From Humulus lupulus (Eukaryota > Streptophyta > Magnoliopsida > Rosales > Cannabaceae), in NCBI RefSeq assembly GCF_963169125.1, contig NC_084802.1, positions 26,851,107-26,915,106 on the forward strand: a stretch of DNA of 64,000 bases, given 5' to 3'. Positions within the stretch are counted from its first letter, which is position 1, and each line of letters starts with the position of its first letter. A model generated the notes under the pieces. That model did no database searches and had not been told where the DNA came from. It was given only the letters and a program-made list of their open reading frames with translations. Positions 58,227-64,000 of the stretch are shown piece by piece. Position numbers and translations under genes: made by a program.

Positions 58227-61200
58227 TATCCCCTTAAGCGAAAGGGTGTTGGAACCACTTTTAGCTTGGATTTGAGGTACTGAAAACGATCAATAGGTAG
58301 TGGTTTAGTCAATGCATCTGCAATTTAGTCCACAGAGGGTATATAACGAATAGCAAGAGATTTCTCCACAATTTGGTCTCTAACAAAGTGAAGAATTATC
58401 TCGATGTGCTTAAAGCGTGCATGAAACACTGGGTCAGCAGCTAAGGCAGTTGCACTTTGATTGTCTACCCATATGGTAGGTGGCTCAGGTAACGAAACAT
58501 GTAATTCAGACAACAAAGACACCAACCACTTTACCTCTGGAGAAGCATTTGCCAAGGCGCGGAACCCACTCTCTGTGCTGGATCGTGCCACAACTTGTTG
58601 CTTTTTGGCAGACTAAGACACCAAGTTTCCTCCCAAGAACATGGCGTAACCACCAGTAGATCGTCTATCATCAGGGCAACTTGCCCAATTTGTATCAGAG
58701 TAGCCATTAAGAGACATAGAAACAGCTGGTCGTAGAAGTAAACCATCAGTAACTGTAGCCTTCAAATATCGCAGCAGTCGTTTGCAGGCTTCCCAATGCA
58801 CATCAATTGGAGCATGAATGAATAGACTGAGCTTGTTAATGATAAGTGCAACATCTGATCTTGTGAAAGTGAGATATTGTAGAGCTCCCATTGTACTTCT
58901 ATAGAGAAAAGCATCGACAAATGGCACACCTTCAGTCAGAGAAAGCTTATGAGCTGAACTAGTCGGACTAGGGACAGACTTGGCTCCTTCCATGTTGAGT
59001 TTGACCAAAAGATCTGTGACATATTTAGTCTGGGATATATTCAAACCAGCAAAGGTTTTACATATTTCCACACCCAAGAAATAGTGAACTAAGCCCAAGT
59101 CCTTTAGTGAAAATGACTTGTTTAAATTTGCAATAACATAGGCAATAAGAGATTTGTTGGGTCATGTGATTAGTATATCATCAACATATACTAATAGAAT
59201 GACTAGTTGTTGTCCCAAGCCATATACAAACAGAGATTAATCTGATTTAGAGGCTTTGAAGCCCCACTGAAACAACACTTGCTTGAGTTTATCATTCCAA
59301 GCTCTAGGAGCTTGTTTCAATCCATAAAGTGCTTTATTCAACTTACACACATGGGTTGGTTTTTCCGGATCCACAAATCCTTGTGGCTACTGCATAAACA
59401 CTGTCTCACTTAGATGGCCATTGAGAAAAGCATTTGAGACATCAAGCTGCCTTACATCCCAATTAGAGGAAATAGCAAGTGTAAGAACAACCCTCACTGT
59501 GGTAGGCTGAATGTGTCTTCATAATCAATACCGGGTGTTTGGAGATAACCTTTGCAACCAATCATAACTTGTATCGATCAAGTGTACCATCAAGATTCAA
59601 TTTTACACCGAAGACCCATTTATTGTCAACAAGATTCATGTCTGAGTGATGGGGAACAAGAGTCCATGTATCCGTTTGCATTAAGGCCTTATATTCTTGT
59701 TGCATTGACTTGTACCACTCAGGATGGGCCAAAGCTTGCTTAATGGACGTGGGTTCTTGAGGTAGCAAGGATTCAGGCAAAAGGTGCTTGGTGGCTGAAT
59801 CGGCTTTGGGTTTCCGAATGCCATGTTGAGAACGTGTGGCCATAGTATGTGTTCGGGCTGGTACTATAGAAAGTGGTGGGACTGAAACTGCAGTTGCCGA
59901 GGTAGTAGGGACTGTAGTAGGTGCTGGTAGATCAGTAGAAGGAGATGGCTCAGCCGTAGGTGTTGTGTCAGGAATGACTGGAGTGAGTGGTGCAGAATTT
60001 TGCTCAGAAGTAAAGACAAATGAGTTAACATCAGTAGCAATGTAGGTGGAGAGTGTTGTACTAGAGAGGAATGGCTCTGTTGTAATGCAGGAAATGATGT
60101 CTCATCAAAGACTACATTTCGAGCTATATAGATTCGGCCAGCTTGACTTGACATAGAAAACCTTTGTGTTGCAAAGAGTACCCAAGAAATATACATTGTT
60201 CTGTTCTGAAATGAAGTTTATGGCTGTAATAAGGTCGTAAATGTGGGTAGCAAGCACACCCGAATGTCTTGAGAAAGTGATAATCCGGAACTTTGCAAAA
60301 TAAGGACTCAAAGGGAGAGATGTCATCCAAAACAGAAGTAGGCAGCTAGTTAATAGAATATACTGCAACTTGAAAAACATGCCACCAATAGGAGAGGCCC
60401 AAGCCGGATTGTGCAAGGAGAGTGAGACCCGCTTCATTAATGTGGCGATGTTTTCTTTCAGCACGTCCATTTTGTTCATAAGTATGTGGACATGGATGTT
60501 GAAACTTGATACCTTGGTCAATCAAGAACCGAGTCAAAGGCCTATATTCACCACCCCAATCTACTTGAACACCTTTATAGGCAATCCAAATTGTTTTTCC
60601 ACAAGGCCTTTAAATTTGACAAAGACATCAAAAGCTTGAGACTTCAACATCAATGGAAAAATCCAAGTACAACGATTGAAATCATCCATAAAGTGAACAT
60701 AATATCGAAAAACCTTCAATGGAAGAGACATGGGCTGATCCCCATAAATCGGTATGGATCAACTCAAGGGGTTTAGTGGCTCTACTTGTAGACAATGGAA
60801 AGGGAAGTCAATGGCTCTTTCCCTTTTGACAAGCCTCACAGAATTTTAAGGTTTTGAGGACCCCGAATGAGGAATGGTTGACAGTATTTTAGTGAGTGTG
60901 CGAGGGGTCGGATGCCCAAGTTTGGAGTGCCATAAATTGATATCTTGACCAGTAGTAGAGACAAAACTTTCATACGAAAAAGAAGTATCTAACTCTTTAT
61001 TATCACTTTGAAAATCAATACAAGAGTTTGATGTCACTTTATCGACACTAGTACAAGTACAAGAACCAGAACCATAACTCTTAATAGTAGCTAGATTGCA
61101 CTGAAGTGTTGGCCCTTTGGCATCAGCAACATCACCAAGCAAGTAGAGTCCTCCTTTAGTCTTCCCTCTGAGCAATACAGTCCCCGTTTGTTTGTCCTTA

Positions 61201-61782
61201 GCAAAGCAACAAGTTTTGTGAAACTCAACATAAACATCATTATCCTTGGTGAGTTTTGAAACACTAACTAAATTCTTAGTAATTTCAGGAACCTTTAAAA
61301 CTGAATTTAACTTTAAAGGACAAGTAGAGGTAGAGGGAAGAGTGGCGTTACCAATGTGAGAGATAAGAAGCTTTTTACCATGACCAACTGCAATAGATTT
61401 AGACCCATTGTATGGAGCTGTAGAATCCAAGTTTTCCATACCAAAAGCAACATGATTTGTAGCTCCAGAATCGGCATACCATCTATTGCTCACCAAAGTT
61501 AGCAATAGATGTTGTAACATGAGCTTAAGGGTCATACTTATAATCTTGCTCACTGAGATAGGCACGTGGTTGAGAGACACCAGGCTTTGGGGTAACAAAT
61601 TTCTTGTCGAACCTATAGTGGCAAACAACAGTCGAGTGACCAGCTTTGAGGCATACTTGACAGAAGAGGTGATTGATTGTGGTAGGCACAAAGCAGGACG
61701 ACTAAAAATTCTTAGGCCATAATCTGTGTGTGTGTGGTGACCAGGGTCATTGGGAGGTCTGTAAGTATTGTTGGAGTAGTTT
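58227..61782 (-). pseudogene. Ty1/copia gag-pol remnant (Ale/Retrofit-like), 5'-truncated
   Basis: On the minus strand, in order: zinc knuckle CQVCLKAGHSTVVC (about 61640-61680); protease WYADSGATNHV (about 61470); pre-integrase LWHSKLGHP (about 60920); integrase core remnants (KFCEACQKGK, DWGGEYRPL, EQNGRAERKHRHINEAG) 60100-60845; RT ([30 protein letters not shown]) 59000-59843; RNase H (VWLVSLLSEL-type, DNQSATALAADPVFHARFKH) 58260-58591. Integrase before RT is diagnostic of copia. It is broken by many stops and frameshifts. The gag portion is cut at 61783 by a Tekay-type LTR. Lineage assignment to Ale/Retrofit rests on the short LTR and general resemblance. Confidence 0.88.
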
Positions 61783-62732
61783 TGTAATGACCCAAAATTT
61801 GCTAATAAGGCTTAGGGCTTTGATTAGCGTGCCTAGAGGGCAATAAGTGATTTATTGTTATAATATGTGAACTTGTGTGAATATGTGATTAGTGATGCAT
61901 GTTTAGGTGAATTAAATATGCATGTGGGCCCCGTTTGGTTACTAGGGGCATGTTTGTAATTCTAGCCTGTTGAGGGCATAATGTGATAATTGTAGTAATT
62001 GTGATATACTTGCGATATATCTATGTTGCACGATCCGAGACAGTCCTAGGGAGCGATTAGCTAGAAAGTCACAACATGGTCGAAACTCCGACTCGGGGTG
62101 AGTCGAGGGGTATTTTGGGTATTGGACGTTTTATGGGGTTGTCGGGTTATGAAAATAAATATTTTGAGATATATTTGAAGATAGAATGTTTAGGAGGGAA
62201 TATTTGGGAAATTTACCATTTTGGGTCGGGGACGTTTTTGGTACCCCGAGCCTTAAGGTAACCTTAGGAACTTGAGTTAAATAAAACAAAACTAAAAGAA
62301 ACCTTTAGGAAAAAAAGGAACCGACCCCCCTTCTGTCTCTCTCTCTCTTGGAGTTTCATTCTTTGGAAGCTTGGGGAAACCTTTGTGAATCTAATCAAAG
62401 ACTAAGGAATTTCAGTTGGGATTTTGGGAGCTAGAGGCTTGGAGCCTAGAGAACTGATTTAGGGATTCTCTTTTGTCTAAGGTAAGCTTTTTAATATGAT
62501 TGAGTTGTGTTGGATTGCAGCTGGTTTTCTGCTGAAATGTTAGAGTTTTGCATGTGTGTTGGGTGAAGGATCATTCTTGAGATTTGATGAGGTTTTGAGC
62601 TAGTTCTTTGTTAGGTTTTGTTACTGAAAACATAGTAGAGCTTCTATGATTAATGGTTTGGATTGTTGGTTTGATTTTGGGGTTAATTGGATTGGTTTTT
62701 GTGGTAAAAATGGTGAGATTTTATGGGCTCTA

Positions 62733-62925
62733 GGGGTCGGGCCGCGACGCTGTTCTTGCTGAGTCGCGGCCCCTTAGAGCATTTGGGCGTCTGGAAATGG
62801 AGGCGCATCGTGGCGCCCTTCAGGAAGGGCCGCGAGGCGTGTACGCTAAAATGAGGCAGGGCCTCGGGTTGAGCTGGGGGTCGTGGCATGAGTTCTTAGG
62901 GCGGCGGCGCTTAGTGCATTTTTTG
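62733..62925. repeat. GC-rich GCCGCG(A/G)-motif cluster in Tekay-type LTR
   Basis: Repeated gggccgcg, gtcgcggccc, gtggcgccc and gcggcggcgc words lie about 0.95-1.14 kb from the LTR start, more decayed than in the solo LTRs. Confidence 0.65.
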
Positions 62926-63188
62926 ACTTTAAAAAGGTTTTAAGCTCGGGAATTCAATAGTTAAAGTTCGGGATAGATTTTATCACTCGGATTGATAGAA
63001 TTCAATGTCCTGGAGACTAGAATTATGACCTAAAGTTATTTATTGGATTAGAGCTTGATGGATGGATATTGTTGGTGCATTGTGGCTAGGGTTTCTGCGA
63101 GGTTCAGACTAGGGGACTGTGCTCAGGACATCGGTGCTTGGAAAGCTCGGGACACAGGTAAGAAAACTACTGTTCCCATAGAGCTTGT

Positions 63189-63265
63189 GTTGCAGGGCAC
63201 TGCCCTATATGATTGTGTTGCAGGGCTCGACCCTATCTGACTGTGTTGCGGGGCGTAGCCCTTTG
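63189..63265 (+). repeat. Triplicated AGGGC-GCCCT stem-loop unit in LTR
   Basis: Three adjoining units of about 27 bases: gtgttgcAGGGCactGCCCT, gtgttgcAGGGCtcgaCCCT and gtgttgcGGGGCgtaGCCCT. Each can form a short stem. The solo LTR at 37482-39710 carries related words in reverse complement (gggctcggccct, gggatcagccct near 38260-38310). Confidence 0.75.
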
Positions 63266-63981
63266 ATTGGATTTATATGTGTTTAAGTATCTATTTAGTT
63301 ATATTATGTGTTCACATAAATGAATGAACGGCAAGAGCCGGGAACGGCGAGGACCGGGAATGGCAAAGGTCGAGAACAGCAAGGGGCCGGAAGCAACATT
63401 TAGCACGCAGAGTGCGAGTTGCCAGGGTGAGACCCTAAAGGATGCCTGGGATATCCTCACAGTGTGGACCACGAACCCAGGGCCTGGTACGCGCCTAGGA
63501 TGGCATGGTCGTATGTGTTTAGCGTGATGGCGGCTTGTTTATATGTTAAGTGTGTAATATACATATGTTATCTGCTTGTGAGGGTTTTCTTGCTGGGCTT
63601 TGGCTCACGGGTGCTCTATGGTGCAGGTAAGGGCAAAGGGAAAGACGACCAACCATGAGTACAGAGAGCATGAAGCGGCACGTACATGTTCGGCCTGCCT
63701 GGCTGCCATGGCCAGGGTATTTTTGGGAGATGATTGTGCTAAACCTGAATTTTGTCGTTTAGCCGACTCTGATTACATTTTTGAGTTATAAATATTTCTA
63801 AACAGTATTTTGGGATCTCAAATGTTAAATGCTTAATAATTTCAGTAAATGATTTATTTTCAAAGTTTATGACTCTGATTACGGTTTATTTACACTTTTG
63901 TCTTAAAACATCGATTAGCGAGTAAATTGCATGTTTTAAACTCACTTAGTAACGACTCTAAGGCAGTAGGGCGTTACAACT

Positions 63982-63993
63982 TGGTATCAGAGC
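63982..63993 (+). other. Primer binding site, initiator tRNA-Met
   Basis: TGGTATCAGAGC is complementary to the 3' end of plant initiator tRNA-Met (GCTCTGATACCA). It starts three bases after the LTR end. Confidence 0.9.
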
Positions 63994-64000
63994 AAGCCAA

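Larger units (their letters stand above)
61783..63978 (+). mobile_element. 5' LTR of a Tekay/Del-type Ty3/gypsy element, body off-window
   Basis: 2196 bp, TGTAATGACCC...GGGCGTTACA with TGTAA/TTACA inverted ends. It is followed two bases later by an initiator-tRNA-Met primer site, which proves it is a 5' LTR on the plus strand. It is inserted in the copia remnant; the flanking AGTTT (61778-61782) would be one copy of the target duplication. Its size, primer and ends fit the chromovirus Tekay/Del group. The open frames inside (such as 62076-62261) show no domain. Confidence 0.9.

Noticed and set aside
1..64000. CRISPR arrays, bacterial operons, tRNA or rRNA genes
   Set aside because: None was seen. 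The only tRNA-like words are the primer sites of the retrotransposons, which are complementary to tRNA 3' ends and not tRNA genes.

Overview
This window is nuclear DNA from a flowering plant, most probably a eudicot with a large, repeat-rich genome. The evidence is nested LTR retrotransposons of typical plant lineages (Ty3/gypsy Tat, Athila and Tekay/Del types; Ty1/copia Angela-like and Ale/Retrofit-like), plus an intronless P-class PPR gene. The species cannot be fixed from the sequence; a Rosales/Cannabaceae source is only an impression. No prokaryotic genes, CRISPR array, tRNA or rRNA gene was seen.

Layout, left to right. 1-1950: the 3' part of an old Tekay/Del-type LTR, split by a complete Tat-lineage element (Tat-A, 1951-25205; 767-bp LTRs; 5-bp target duplication CTTGT). 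Tat-A is itself split by an Athila element (4309-15144). 25211-30294: AT-rich host DNA with duplicated, transcript-like but non-coding units and a short tandem array. 30295-51676: a second, older Tat element (Tat-B) containing four solo LTRs, each with an exact target duplication: Athila-like (34821-36301, GTGAC), Tekay-type (37482-39710, GATAG), Tekay-type (41921-44550, TTGGA) and Angela-like copia (45313-47557, ATGTC). 51682-58000: the only gene-like island, with one intact PPR gene (54095-56671, minus), a decayed exon-like remnant downstream of it and a 384-bp foldback element upstream. 57957-61782: a decayed Ty1/copia element cut by the 5' LTR of another Tekay-type element (61783-63978), whose body continues past the window.

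How the parts work together. Both Tat elements lie on the minus strand with order LTR-PBS-gag-PR-RT-RNaseH-archaeal-type RNaseH-INT. Each also carries, between pol and the 3' LTR, a gene on the opposite (plus) strand. Comparing the two copies shows this antisense gene is a spliced unit: a TATA box and two conserved ACGT-core motifs, a 5'UTR intron and three coding introns at identical positions. It encodes a protein of roughly 780-820 residues with a Transposase_28 ('putative gypsy type transposon') domain and a C-terminal coiled coil. Sense pol and the antisense gene converge on a tandem array of ~115-120-bp units.

This antisense gene with its array is the most interesting system in the window. 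All transposon genes here are broken by nonsense codons, frameshifts or insertions, and many of the stops look like CAG-to-TAG changes. Divergence of paired LTRs gives the order Tat-B (oldest, roughly 5%), Tat-A (21/767, 2.7%), Athila (about 1%).
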